Shown: in pieces, positions 39,536 through 48,150 of the stretch | Numbering within the stretch: position 1 is the stretch's first letter | Layout: each line of letters begins with the position of its first letter | Assembly: GCA_905203765.1 (NCBI GenBank) | Contig: CAJKXC010000013.1 | Coordinates: forward strand, 1-62,948 | DNA from: an uncultured Bacteroides sp. | GTDB taxonomy: Bacteria > Bacteroidota > Bacteroidia > Bacteroidales > Bacteroidaceae | Direction: 5' to 3' | DNA: 62,948 bases | The notes under the pieces: model-generated | What the model was told of the DNA's origin: nothing | What the model saw: only the letters and a program-made list of their open reading frames with translations | Database searches by the model: none | Position numbers and translations under genes: made by a program

Positions 39536-41269
39536 ATGAAGTTTTCTGATCCGGAACAAAAACAAGCTGATTTGGAGTTGGAACAGTATCGTACCCGGCT
39601 TGAGCAGATGGTCGAAGAGAAATCCAAAGACTTGATAGCCATTCAGGAAGATCTGGAAGCAACCAATCGGCGTCAGGCATTGTTCATCAAAGTGTTGCAA
39701 ATATTGCAGCTGGAACCAGATATACCTACAGCCATGAACATGGCGCTTGCTGAAATAGGACGATATACCGGTGTTGACCGCTTGGCTACATGGGAAAACC
39801 ATCTCGATGGAGTGACCTATGGATGTACCAATGAATGGTGTAATGACGGCATTGAACCTGCCATAGATTACTTGCGAAGCATGACTATCGAAGCCGGAAA
39901 GCCTTGGTTTGATATGCTTGCCAAAGATAACCTCATCTGTACGTCCGATATTTATTCGCTCGATCCCTTTATCACGCAAATGTTGGAAGTACAGGGCGTA
40001 AAGGCGATTGCCGTCTTCCCGTTGTCACAACTGGGCATACATTTCGGATTCCTTTCGTTTAACTTCTGCTGGGATAAGAAATGGGACAAAAAGGATGTGG
40101 AACTGATGAGCCAGATCTCGCAAATCGTATCTACCGCAACGAAGCGTTGGCAGGTAGAAACATCCTTGCATCAGTCGCAGCGGACCATGCAAAAGGTATT
40201 GGACAATATCAATACCAATATCTTCGTTAGCGATTACGAATCGTTGGAAGTGATTTTTGCGAACAAGCCTTTCAGGGAAGAGGCAGGACAAGTGCCGGAT
40301 AATGCAAAGTGCTGGGTAATGCTGAATGCCGGACTGGAGGGCCCCTGCAAGCATTGCCCGAAGGCTAAGTTGCTTAATGCCAACCGCCAACCCACAGGTG
40401 TTCAATATTGGGAAGACTACAATCCTTTTACCGAGCGTTGGTACACCATTCAGAGTCTGGCGCTCGAGTGGCTCGATGGCCGGTGGGCTATCATGGAGTT
40501 GGCTACCGACATCACTACCCGCAAGAAAGTGGAGTTGGAGTTGATTCAGGCTAAGGAAAAAGCTGAAGAGTCGGATAAACTCAAATCAGCATTCCTGGCA
40601 AACATGAGCCACGAAATACGTACTCCCCTCAATGCCATTGTAGGCTTCTCGAGTCTGCTTGCCGAGACCAACGAGGTGGAAGAACGCAAAATGTATATGT
40701 CTATCGTGGAGAAGAACAACGAGCTGCTGCTCAACCTCATCTCCGATATCCTGGACATTTCCAAAATAGAGGCCGGTACGATAGATTTTACTGAGGCTTG
40801 GGTAGAACTGCCCCAACTTTGCCGGGAGGTGATCACTACGTTCGAGCAGAAGAATACCAATGAGGCGGTAGAACTGCGTTTCGACGAAAGCTCGCCGCAA
40901 CTGGCTATCTATAGCGATAAGAACCGGATCACGCAGGTGCTTTCTAACTTCATGACCAATGCCTTGAAGTTTACCGCCGAAGGGTCAATCACCATTTCCT
41001 ACGCTTTGGAGAATGGCAATCAGGTGCGTTTCCGGGTGACGGATACGGGAAAAGGCATTCCGCCCGAAAAGCAACAAGAGGTTTTCCAGCGTTTTGCAAA
41101 ACTCGACTCGTTTGTGCAAGGCGCCGGGCTCGGACTGTCTATCTGCCAGAGTCTGGTGGAGCGAATGGGTGGACAGATCGGGGTTGAATCCCGTGGAGAG
41201 GGCGAAGGTTCTTCCTTCTGGTTCACGCATCCGTATACGCCGGAGGCAGAGACTGTATCGGAAGCGTAA
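39536..41269 (+). CDS. Cytoplasmic GAF-PAS sensor histidine kinase
   Basis: The 577-residue protein has an N-terminal coiled coil (LEQYRTRLEQMVEEKSKDLIAIQEDLEATN) and a GAF domain (about 55-205). A PAS domain follows (about 213-330), then HisKA with the phospho-acceptor His near 359 (NMSHEIRTPLNAIVG) and an HATPase domain with NFMTNALKFT, DTGKGIPPE and GAGLGLSICQSLVERMGG. No transmembrane segment is seen, so it senses something inside the cell. The PAS domain has a Cys set (AKCWVML, GPCKHCPKAKLL) that could hold a metal or act as a redox switch. There is no response regulator next to it, so the partner is elsewhere. Start at ATG 39536. Confidence 0.92.
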   Translation: MKFSDPEQKQADLELEQYRTRLEQMVEEKSKDLIAIQEDLEATNRRQALFIKVLQILQLEPDIPTAMNMALAEIGRYTGVDRLATWENHLDGVTYGCTNEWCNDGIEPAIDYLRSMTIEAGKPWFDMLAKDNLICTSDIYSLDPFITQMLEVQGVKAIAVFPLSQLGIHFGFLSFNFCWDKKWDKKDVELMSQISQIVSTATKRWQVETSLHQSQRTMQKVLDNINTNIFVSDYESLEVIFANKPFREEAGQVPDNAKCWVMLNAGLEGPCKHCPKAKLLNANRQPTGVQYWEDYNPFTERWYTIQSLALEWLDGRWAIMELATDITTRKKVELELIQAKEKAEESDKLKSAFLANMSHEIRTPLNAIVGFSSLLAETNEVEERKMYMSIVEKNNELLLNLISDILDISKIEAGTIDFTEAWVELPQLCREVITTFEQKNTNEAVELRFDESSPQLAIYSDKNRITQVLSNFMTNALKFTAEGSITISYALENGNQVRFRVTDTGKGIPPEKQQEVFQRFAKLDSFVQGAGLGLSICQSLVERMGGQIGVESRGEGEGSSFWFTHPYTPEAETVSEA

Positions 41270-41361
41270 AACCTTCTTCCGAATGCTTTCGGGAATAAGC
41301 ATAGTGACTTTGCGTTACAGGAATTGAAAAATCGAAACAATAAAAAAACGTTCCCCGTTTT

Positions 41362-41449
41362 TTTACTAAAATTCAGTTGGGTATTTACTAAAATTCAGTC
41401 AGGTTTTTACTAAATACCCAACTGATTTTTAGTAAAATTCTCCGGCCCC
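41362..41449. repeat. Array 5: four 22-bp units, two direct and then inverted
   Basis: Units start at 41362, 41384, 41406 and 41428, each 22 bases. Units 1 and 2 begin TTTACTAAAATTCAGT. The stretch 41406-41436 is the reverse complement of unit 1 extended to 41392, with two mismatches (TTTACTAAATACCCAACTGA). RNA would form a long stem with the second unit in the loop. Confidence 0.88.
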
Positions 41450-41577
41450 GCTCAGAAGGTGCCCTGACGGGAAAACAATAAAGAAACTGGGACGTTATTT
41501 TTTCTGTACAAATGGATTGGCTGCCGACAGCTTGTTTTTATAAAATGACGGGAACATGGATTATTCGTGTTGTCTCC

Positions 41578-41608
41578 TTTGTTTTTGCTGATATAATCAA
41601 TAGCTTTG
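41578..41608 (+). promoter_or_regulatory. Consensus promoter of the iron alcohol dehydrogenase gene
   Basis: TTTG at 41578-41581 and TAGCTTTG at 41601-41608 are 19 bases apart, a full match to the Bacteroides sigma-ABfr layout. The ATG is 45 bases downstream. Confidence 0.75.
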
Positions 41609-41653
41609 CGGTTACTTATATCAGCATAATTTCAAATTAAGTATATTGAAGAA

Positions 41654-42838
41654 ATGAAAGATTTTAATTATTATGCTCCCACGCAAGTCGTGTTCGGAGC
41701 AGGTTCGGAAGAACAGGCCGGGAAGTTGGTAAAGCAGTATGGCGGAACGAAAGTACTGGTTCATTACGGTGGAAAGAGTGCGGAACGTTCCGGTTTGCTC
41801 GATAAAGTATGCCGTTTGTTAGAGGCGGAAGGCATAGGATATATCAAGCTGGGTGGGGTAGTCCCCAATCCACGCCTCTCATTGGTACATCAGGGCATTG
41901 AACTCTGTCGTCGGGAGAAAGTAGATTTTATCTTGGCTGTAGGCGGTGGAAGCGTGATTGACTCTGCGAAGGCCATCGGCTATGGAGTACCTTATAACGG
42001 TGAAGTGTGGAACTTCTTTACGGGTGCCGCCAAACCGGAGAGTTGCCTTCCTATAGGTACAGTGCTGAGTATTCCGGCTGCCGGAAGCGAAATGAGTGAC
42101 AGCGCTGTTATCACCAATGAAGACGGTGATATAAAAATGGGCTATTCGAATAATATCTGCCGTTGCAAGTTTGCAGTGATGAACCCGGAACGGACTTATA
42201 CTCTGCCTGCCTATCAGACGGCTTGTGGAGTCGTGGATATTATGATGCACACCATGGAGCGTTATTTCTCGCACGATGATGACATGACGTTGACCGATGA
42301 ACTGGCGGAAGGACTGCTTCGTACGGTGAAGGACAGTGCTTTGGAAGTGTTGCAAAATCCGGAAGACTACCGCCACCGTGCCCAAATCATGTGGGCAGGC
42401 AGCCTGGCGCATAATGACTTGACGGGCTGTGGCACGACAAGCGACTTTGCTACGCACCAGTTGGAGCACGAACTCAGTGCTATGTTCGACGTGGCACACG
42501 GAGCAGGGCTTGCCGCCTTGTGGTGCAGTTGGGCGCGTTATGTCTATAAGGAGAATGTTTCGCGCTTTGTACGTTTTGCGGTCAACGTAATGGGGGTTGC
42601 CAATGATTTCACCGCCCCGGAGCATACGGCTCTGCTGGGCATCAAGAGAATGGAGGATTTTTATCGCACCATCGGTATGCCAGTTAGCATCAAAGAGTTG
42701 ATAGGCCGCGAGATTTCTGAGGAAGAGATTGAAGAAATGGTTCGCAAGTGCAGCCACGGTGGCAGCCTGATCATAGGAAACTTCAAGAAGCTTGCAAGCC
42801 AGGATATGAAGAATATTTATCACTTGGCAAGCAAATAA
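41654..42838 (+). CDS. Iron-containing alcohol dehydrogenase (butanol-dehydrogenase/YqhD type)
   Basis: The 394-residue group III dehydrogenase starts MKDFNYYAPTQVVFGAGSEEQ. It has the nucleotide-binding GGGSVIDSAKAIGYG near 96 and metal ligands in CGVVDIMMHTMERYF and HQLEHELSAMFDVAHGAGLA (Asp and three His). It probably reduces aldehydes with NADPH during fermentation or detoxification; the substrate is unknown. It has its own consensus promoter and a stem-loop after the stop. Confidence 0.93.
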   Translation: MKDFNYYAPTQVVFGAGSEEQAGKLVKQYGGTKVLVHYGGKSAERSGLLDKVCRLLEAEGIGYIKLGGVVPNPRLSLVHQGIELCRREKVDFILAVGGGSVIDSAKAIGYGVPYNGEVWNFFTGAAKPESCLPIGTVLSIPAAGSEMSDSAVITNEDGDIKMGYSNNICRCKFAVMNPERTYTLPAYQTACGVVDIMMHTMERYFSHDDDMTLTDELAEGLLRTVKDSALEVLQNPEDYRHRAQIMWAGSLAHNDLTGCGTTSDFATHQLEHELSAMFDVAHGAGLAALWCSWARYVYKENVSRFVRFAVNVMGVANDFTAPEHTALLGIKRMEDFYRTIGMPVSIKELIGREISEEEIEEMVRKCSHGGSLIIGNFKKLASQDMKNIYHLASK

Positions 42839-42855
42839 CTTTATTCTTAAAAAAT

Positions 42856-42882
42856 CACTGCCGGGCACTTAGCCCGGCAGTG
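42856..42882 (-). terminator. Terminator of the methyltransferase gene (possibly bidirectional)
   Basis: CACTGCCGGGC and GCCCGGCAGTG pair perfectly. On the minus strand the stem is followed by six T, so it mainly ends the minus-strand methyltransferase transcript. It may also slow the dehydrogenase transcript. Confidence 0.8.
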
Positions 42883-42924
42883 TCAATAATCAGTAGCCTT
42901 TTTAACTGCGACTATTTAAATAAA

Positions 42925-43704
42925 TCATTGCTCCGTCTTCTTTGCAATGAAGAATGTATAGCCGTAGAATTCCTTATACTTGTGGTATAGTTCGTCTTCA
43001 ACAGTTTGAAGCGTGCTGAATTCTTCGGCGGTTTTATTTCCCGCATACTTCTTAAGGAAAATCTCCTGGGCTGCAACCTTCGAAGCAAAGTAATGCTCTG
43101 TCCAGCAGCTTTCCGGCAGAATAAATGTAGCGACAGGGAGATAGCCTGCTTTGTACAGCTTGGTCACTTGGTGGGGGAGCGTATCTATTTCGGCATAAGC
43201 ATCCACCCAGAAGTCGTTGATTTCTTTAGGACGTTCGTCCGTAAACCACGAACTTTCAGTGACGGCAATGTATCCCCCTGGTTTCAGGTACTCGCGCCAC
43301 TCTCTCAGTCCCCGTTCAAAGCCGATATTATAAATGGCACCTTCGGACCAGATCAGATCTAATGATTCTTTCTCGAAAGGAAGGGCATCCATCGAACCGA
43401 CAATGCCTTTCACTCTATCTTGTAGATTCAGCTTTGCAGCATTGCAGTTGAATATCTCTATGAATTTCGGAAAGAGGTCAAGTCCGGTAATCTGTCCCGG
43501 GGCATTCTGAGCCAGTACCATCGTCTGGCCGCCTGTTCCGCAGCCGATGTCGGCGATAAGGGATTCGCCGGTCAGATTATCTATAAAGCTCAATGCCTTC
43601 AGCGTTGCTTCGGGGCTTCCGGGGCCTTGCCGCTTCATATTGGAAAAGAAGTCGCAAATTAAATTTAGTTCGAAATCGTGAATGGTTTTATTTTCGTTAC
43701 TCAT
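42925..43704 (-). CDS. SAM-dependent methyltransferase, substrate unknown
   Basis: The 259-residue class I methyltransferase has motif I LIADIGCGTGGQTMVLA near residue 48, an acidic motif II (ITGLDLFPKF), and a post-I block ALPFEKESLDLIWSEGAIYNIGFERGL. LKPGGYIAVTESSWF is near 140. Such proteins methylate small molecules. The unusually long structured leader upstream hints at regulation at RNA level. The terminator at 42856 follows. Confidence 0.88.
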   Translation of the reverse strand: MSNENKTIHDFELNLICDFFSNMKRQGPGSPEATLKALSFIDNLTGESLIADIGCGTGGQTMVLAQNAPGQITGLDLFPKFIEIFNCNAAKLNLQDRVKGIVGSMDALPFEKESLDLIWSEGAIYNIGFERGLREWREYLKPGGYIAVTESSWFTDERPKEINDFWVDAYAEIDTLPHQVTKLYKAGYLPVATFILPESCWTEHYFASKVAAQEIFLKKYAGNKTAEEFSTLQTVEDELYHKYKEFYGYTFFIAKKTEQ

Positions 43705-43908
43705 TGTCTTAATGTATTTTGCCTACACTGTGAAAGCATAGCAATGCTTCCGTCACATTGTACGCAGATTAAACTTGAATTATATTAATAGAAAACTACT
43801 CTCGAAAGGAGTTCCCGAGAGCAAACGAAGGGGACAATCTGTATCGGCAACACAGATTGTTTACTAAACCAAATCCGATTTTAATGTCTTTGTCATGCCG
43901 CAAAGGTA
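43705..43908 (-). promoter_or_regulatory. Long structured 5' leader of the methyltransferase gene
   Basis: On the minus strand TACCTTTG (plus 43901-43908) is a possible -7 element, which would give a leader of about 190 bases. It contains three stems: ACAATCTGT/ACAGATTGT (near 43833-43860), CTCTCG/CGAGAG (near 43799-43822) and GGAAGCAT/ATGCTTTC (near 43730-43750). The last stem is about 25 bases before the ATG. I do not recognise a known riboswitch class. Confidence 0.45.
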
Positions 43909-43949
43909 GGAAAATGTTTCAATAATAAAAATGGTCCGGGCTATTTTTA

Positions 43950-43957
43950 TATCTTTG
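43950..43957 (+). promoter_or_regulatory. -7 element of the PHP-domain gene
   Basis: TATCTTTG lies 19 bases before ATG 43977, so the leader would be very short. No TTTG is seen at -33. Confidence 0.5.
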
Positions 43958-43976
43958 CCCCAAACATTTCAAAGCT

Positions 43977-44876
43977 ATGTATCAGACAGATTTGCATATT
44001 CATTCTCAATTCAGCAGTGACGGCGAGTTCAGTATTGCCGAGCTTATCGACAAATGTATTGCCCGGCAGATGCGGACGTTTGCTGTCGCAGACCATAATT
44101 CCGTGAAAGGGAACGCAGAAGCTGTTTCTTTAGCCGGTCAGGCCGGCATTGGTTTTATTCCGGGAATTGAAATCGATTGTTGTTATGAGGGTATCAATTT
44201 ACACGTATTAGGGTATCAGATTGATTGGAAGTCCAATGATTTCGCTGTACTCGAAGAGGATATTGCCGGCAAGGTGATGGATTCGTTTGCCGGGATGATC
44301 AGTAATTTGCAGCATCTTGGTTTTGTGATAGATGCAGATGCGGTAATGGAAAGGGCTGGTGGTAAGTTACCTACGGGAGAGTTGATTGCCGAAGTCATGC
44401 TTTCGGACGAGAAATATCAATCTTCATTGCTTGTTCCCTATCAGCAGGGAGGCTCAAGAAGCGATATGCCTTATATCAATTTCTATCTGGACTACTTTGC
44501 GCAAGGCAAACCTGCCTTTGTCCCCATCCGTTACATGGAGTATCGGGATGCCATCGAAATGATCCGCGACAACGGTGGAATACCGGTTGTTGCCCATCCT
44601 GGACTAAACCTGAAAGGTAAAGAACAGTTTGTCGAGGAACTGCTGGACAAAGGTGCAGAGGGCCTCGAAGTCTTTAATAACTACCATGATAGCCTTCAAA
44701 TAGATTATTTTGCTGCAGAAGTCTTGAAACGCAAGTGCCTGATGACTTGCGGCAGTGATTTCCATGGACTGACCAAACCGCTGATACAAATCGGAGAATA
44801 TAAGTTTGACGCCCGCTTTGAAGATTATTTAAATCAATCCGTCAGCCAAATACTGCATTCTTCCATGATGGTTTGA
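43977..44876 (+). CDS. PHP-domain phosphoesterase (RNase AM/YciV-like)
   Basis: The 299-residue protein has the metal-binding PHP motifs TDLHIHSQFSSDGEFS (His7, His9), VADHNSVKGN near 37, PGIEIDC near 62, VVAHPGLN near 203, and CGSDFHGL near 256. These residues bind three metals in the family of 3',5'-bisphosphate nucleotidases and 5'-3' exonucleases. Related Bacteroides proteins may process small RNAs or pAp-like nucleotides; the exact substrate is not known. A strong terminator follows within 10 bases. Confidence 0.88.
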   Translation: MYQTDLHIHSQFSSDGEFSIAELIDKCIARQMRTFAVADHNSVKGNAEAVSLAGQAGIGFIPGIEIDCCYEGINLHVLGYQIDWKSNDFAVLEEDIAGKVMDSFAGMISNLQHLGFVIDADAVMERAGGKLPTGELIAEVMLSDEKYQSSLLVPYQQGGSRSDMPYINFYLDYFAQGKPAFVPIRYMEYRDAIEMIRDNGGIPVVAHPGLNLKGKEQFVEELLDKGAEGLEVFNNYHDSLQIDYFAAEVLKRKCLMTCGSDFHGLTKPLIQIGEYKFDARFEDYLNQSVSQILHSSMMV

Positions 44877-44882
44877 TACCAT

Positions 44883-44926
44883 GAAAAAAGCTCCTGCAAT
44901 ATCAAGATATTGTAGGAGCTTTTTCT
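44883..44926 (+). terminator. Terminator after the PHP gene (bidirectional)
   Basis: AAAAAGCTCCTGCAATATC and GATATTGTAGGAGCTTTTT form a 19-bp stem with one G-T pair and an AA loop. A and T runs flank it, so it can also end the tRNA transcript from the other strand. Confidence 0.9.
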
Positions 44927-44931
44927 TTCAG

Positions 44932-45004
44932 TGAACCGCTTGGGGCTCGAACCCAAGACCCCAACATTAAAAGTGTTGTGCTCTACCTGCTGAGCTAGCG
45001 ATTC
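44932..45004 (-). tRNA. tRNA-Lys (anticodon TTT)
   Basis: The minus strand folds into a full cloverleaf of 73 bases. The acceptor is GAATCGC/GCGGTTC with discriminator A, the D-arm is GCTCAGCAGGTAGAGC, the anticodon stem is CAACA/TGTTG with loop CTTTTAA, and the T-arm is CTTGGGTTCGAGCCCCAAG. No CCA is encoded. It is free-standing, with a terminator just downstream. Confidence 0.95.
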
Positions 45005-45083
45005 AATCCTTATTGCTGTTAAGCGGGTGCAAAGATAGGCACTTTTGTTGAAAATGCAAGGGAATAAAGAGGAAAAGTTCTTG

Positions 45084-46214
45084 TTAATCTTTCTCTTGAG
45101 TTTTTCCTTCTTGATTATCAGTAGGTTCTAATTTGTGAATATTTTCCCGATTGATTATGAAACGTTGGTAATAGGAAAGCATGAGGGTAGTAAGAGGAAG
45201 GGCAATGATCATGCCCAACATACCCATTAATGACCCCCAAATCGATAGAGACAATAGGATAATGGCCGGATTTAATCCCGTTATTTTTCCCATGACGCGG
45301 GGTACGATGAACCCGTCCTGGATGGCTTGTACGATTGCAAATACGGCGGTAGCCGAAGCAAGAATGATCCAGAAATTACCACCGGTATCGGCAGCTTTCA
45401 ATATCGCAAGCATAATAGTGGGGATAAAACCGATGATTTGCAGATAGGGCACTAAGTTCAAGGCGCCTATAAACAGTCCCAATCCGATGGCAAGAGGGAA
45501 ATCGATAATCAGAAAGCCGATACTGAATAGAATGCCTACGCACAAAGCAACAAAGGCCTGACCACGGAAATATCTGTTCATGCCGTCCTTTATATCGTTC
45601 AGTATTCCTACAACGAAAGAACGGTATTTTTCCGGGACCAGGTGAGTCCACCCTTCGGAGATACTCTCATAATCCAGCAATATGAAGACTATATACAGAA
45701 GGATAATAAAGAATGCAAAGAAGCTGAATAAGAAACTGACTGACTCTGATAATAAAGACCATACCCGAGGAACTGCATCCCTGAGTGCATCCAGCAAATT
45801 CTCTTCGTTGAACAGTTGGGTAAGGAATTGCAGGTCTATATTTTCTCGCAAGAATTCTGACAGCGTTTTGGGGACATTGCCATCGTGCGTACCACCGGAG
45901 AAGTACTCTATCAGCAAATCTTTTACCCGGGCAAACTCCTGAATTATAGGAGGTACAAGCAGATAGAATGCAATGGCACCGATTGCCAGCAGAGTAAGCA
46001 AGGCACAAAAGATGGAGACAATCCGGTTCTTGAGCCTTAATTTATATTGGAAGAAGGTAACCAGCGGATAAATTAAATAAGCAATGAGCCATGCGATGAA
46101 AAAAGGTAGCAACACACTGCTCAAACGCTTGAGGAGCATAAGAATACCGATGATAATAACGCCAAGTATGACGCCACGGATGAAACTGTCGAATGTGATT
46201 TTTTTACGCTCCAT
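45084..46214 (-). CDS. AI-2E family membrane transporter/permease
   Basis: The 376-residue protein has paired N-terminal helices (GVILGVIIIGILMLLKRLSSVLLPFFIAWLIAYLIYP) and a middle soluble loop. The C-terminal helical bundle has the family motifs LIIDFPLAIGLGLFIGALNLVPYLQ, IVQAIQDGFIVPRVMGK and GMLGMIIALPL. Family members include the AI-2 exporter TqsA and Na/H antiporter-like proteins; the substrate here is unknown. It follows tdk on the same strand by 23 bases and may be cotranscribed. Confidence 0.88.
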   Translation of the reverse strand: MERKKITFDSFIRGVILGVIIIGILMLLKRLSSVLLPFFIAWLIAYLIYPLVTFFQYKLRLKNRIVSIFCALLTLLAIGAIAFYLLVPPIIQEFARVKDLLIEYFSGGTHDGNVPKTLSEFLRENIDLQFLTQLFNEENLLDALRDAVPRVWSLLSESVSFLFSFFAFFIILLYIVFILLDYESISEGWTHLVPEKYRSFVVGILNDIKDGMNRYFRGQAFVALCVGILFSIGFLIIDFPLAIGLGLFIGALNLVPYLQIIGFIPTIMLAILKAADTGGNFWIILASATAVFAIVQAIQDGFIVPRVMGKITGLNPAIILLSLSIWGSLMGMLGMIIALPLTTLMLSYYQRFIINRENIHKLEPTDNQEGKTQEKD

Positions 46215-46237
46215 AGAGTTCTGATTTTATGGTTTCC

Positions 46238-46843
46238 TTAATCGCTCGCCGTTTGCCGGTCTGCCTGGGTGGCCTGTTGATAGCATTCACGGCATAGTGG
46301 CTCGTACTCTGCCGTTTCTCCCAACAAGACTTGTTTATCGTTCTTGACAGTACGGTGGGAGAAAGAGGCCAGCTCTCCGCATTTCACACAAATGGCATGC
46401 ACTTTGGCTACTTCGTCCGCAATGGCGCATAGTCCGGGCATGGGGCCAAAAGGATTACCGCGGAAGTCCATATCCAAACCTGCAACAATGACGCGTATGC
46501 CATTATTGGCAAGCTGGTTGCATACATCAATCAGACTGCTGTCGAAGAACTGGGCTTCGTCAATGCCTACCACATCGATTTCTGAAGTAAACAGCAGGAT
46601 ACTTGCCGATGAATCGATAGGGGTCGAAGCTATGGAATGGCTATCGTGGGACACTACATCTGCTTCGGAATAGCGGGTATCTATGGCGGGCTTGAATATT
46701 TCTACACGTTGTTTGGCAAATTTGGCACGCCTCAATCGGCGTATCAGTTCTTCTGTCTTGCCGGAGAACATCGAGCCGCAAATTACTTCGATTCTTCCTC
46801 TGCGTTTGGTTTCCTGTATGTGATCTTCCGAAAATAATACCAT
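46238..46843 (-). CDS. tdk: Thymidine kinase
   Basis: The salvage enzyme phosphorylates thymidine. The 201-residue protein has Walker A GSMFSGKTEELIRRLRRA near 24, the catalytic DEAQFF segment and the lasso loop. Four zinc-binding cysteines occur in CVKCGE and CREC. I start at ATG 46843 (MVLFSEDHIQE); a longer frame upstream lies in the divergent promoter region. The downstream AI-2E gene follows closely. Confidence 0.94.
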   Translation of the reverse strand: MVLFSEDHIQETKRRGRIEVICGSMFSGKTEELIRRLRRAKFAKQRVEIFKPAIDTRYSEADVVSHDSHSIASTPIDSSASILLFTSEIDVVGIDEAQFFDSSLIDVCNQLANNGIRVIVAGLDMDFRGNPFGPMPGLCAIADEVAKVHAICVKCGELASFSHRTVKNDKQVLLGETAEYEPLCRECYQQATQADRQTASD

Positions 46844-46917
46844 GTTTCTAAGAGTTATATTTGAGTGCAAAAATAATACTTTTGTCTGCTTTCCGATATT
46901 TTTTCATTATTTATTTC

Positions 46918-46925
46918 TACATTTG
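46918..46925 (+). promoter_or_regulatory. -7 element of the 157-residue protein gene
   Basis: TACATTTG fits TAnnTTTG and is 28 bases before ATG 46954. It argues for that start over the longer open frame from 46861. Confidence 0.55.
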
Positions 46926-46953
46926 TGGCGTTAACACAGACGGTGTGAAGGAT

Positions 46954-47427
46954 ATGCAAACCTTATTAAGTGACATAGAACTAGACATTCAGGAATTGAA
47001 GTGTTTGATGCAAGCTATTTCGAGTGATGCCAATCCGGCATTGAAGATAGTGGCAAAACGAAATATTCAGCAGATGAAAGCGCGTTTGGATGCGTTGCAG
47101 AAGTTGCTGGATGAGGCGCCTATCATTGTCCCTACTTCTCCCGTTGAAACAACTACTCCCAAAACCGAAACGGTTTCTCCTATCCTGGCAGAACGCATTA
47201 AGCCTGCTACGGATTTACGCCATGCCATCAGTCTGAATGATTCATTCCGTTTTACCCGTGAACTTTTCGAGGGTAATGCTGCGCGGATGAATGAGGTTGT
47301 GTGTCGGGTAGGTGAGGCTTCTTCTTTGGATGAAGCGATGAAGGTTTTCATGTCTGAGGTACATCCGGACGAAGAGAATGAAGCAACCATTGATTTTATT
47401 GAACTCCTCAAAAAATACTTCAGCTAA
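46954..47427 (+). CDS. Uncharacterised Bacteroidales cytoplasmic protein
   Basis: The 157-residue protein starts MQTLLSDIELDIQELKCLMQAI and is helical for 55 residues. It then has a Thr/Pro-rich linker (TSPVETTTPKTET). The C-terminal block ATDLRHAISLNDSFRFTRELFEGNAARMNEVV is followed by VGEASSLDEAMKVFMSEV. The block is reminiscent of proteins annotated only as hypothetical in Bacteroides. No membrane segment in this start choice. The rsmI start follows 14 bases after the stop, so the two may be cotranscribed. Confidence 0.75.
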   Translation: MQTLLSDIELDIQELKCLMQAISSDANPALKIVAKRNIQQMKARLDALQKLLDEAPIIVPTSPVETTTPKTETVSPILAERIKPATDLRHAISLNDSFRFTRELFEGNAARMNEVVCRVGEASSLDEAMKVFMSEVHPDEENEATIDFIELLKKYFS

Positions 47428-47441
47428 ATCACCAAGTGAAT

Positions 47442-48116
47442 ATGGGAAAACTATATGTAGTACCTACTCCGGTAGGAAATTTGGAAGATATGACCTTTCG
47501 GGCTATCCGGATTCTGAAGGAAGCCGATCTGGTACTTGCCGAAGATACCCGCACTTCCGGCATATTGCTGAAACATTTTGAAATAAAGAATGCAATGCAG
47601 TCCCACCATAAATTTAATGAACATAAAATGGTGGAAAGTGTTGTTAATAGAATAAAGGGTGGAGAAACGGTCGCCTTGATTTCGGATGCCGGTACCCCCG
47701 GAATATCCGATCCGGGTTTCTTGGTCGTACGGGAGTGTGTTCGCAACGGCATCGAAGTGCAGTGTCTGCCGGGAGCTACGGCTTTTGTTCCGGCATTGGT
47801 TGCTTCCGGGTTGCCTAATGAAAAATTCTGTTTTGAAGGCTTCCTTCCGCAGAAGAAAGGGCGCATGACACGTTTAAAGACATTAGCGACAGAATATCGC
47901 ACGATGGTATTTTACGAATCTCCCCATAGACTGGTAAAGGCTTTGACGCAATTTGCCGAGCATTTCGGTGCAGAACGCCAGGCATCTGTTTCGCGTGAGA
48001 TCTCTAAAATACATGAAGAGACGGTACGCGGTACCCTTGCCGAGCTGATAGAGCATTTCACTGCCAACGAACCGCGTGGTGAAATTGTGATTGTAGTAGC
48101 AGGAATAGACGATTAA
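47442..48116 (+). CDS. rsmI: 16S rRNA (cytidine1402-2'-O)-methyltransferase
   Basis: RsmI methylates C1402 at the ribosomal P-site. The 224-residue protein has the tetrapyrrole-methylase fold with YVVPTPVGNLEDMTFRAI, EDTRTSGILLKHF, ALISDAGTPGISDPG, LPGATAFVPALVASGLP and FYESPHRL. The ATG at 47442 was preferred over GTG 47436. It lacks the short C-terminal extension of the E. coli enzyme, as is common. Confidence 0.94.
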   Translation: MGKLYVVPTPVGNLEDMTFRAIRILKEADLVLAEDTRTSGILLKHFEIKNAMQSHHKFNEHKMVESVVNRIKGGETVALISDAGTPGISDPGFLVVRECVRNGIEVQCLPGATAFVPALVASGLPNEKFCFEGFLPQKKGRMTRLKTLATEYRTMVFYESPHRLVKALTQFAEHFGAERQASVSREISKIHEETVRGTLAELIEHFTANEPRGEIVIVVAGIDD

Positions 48117-48150
48117 ATAACTTCATTAACAAAACGTAAAACAAAAGCGT

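Larger units (their letters stand above)
41270..41653. other. Intergenic region between kinase and alcohol dehydrogenase genes
   Basis: It holds array 5 (41362-41449) and the dehydrogenase promoter (41578-41608). No gene is seen. The kinase gene may end at the array, whose stems are strong. Confidence 0.7.

Noticed and set aside
42856..42882. Riboswitch after the alcohol dehydrogenase
   Set aside because: A simple perfect stem with a T run on the minus strand fits a terminator.
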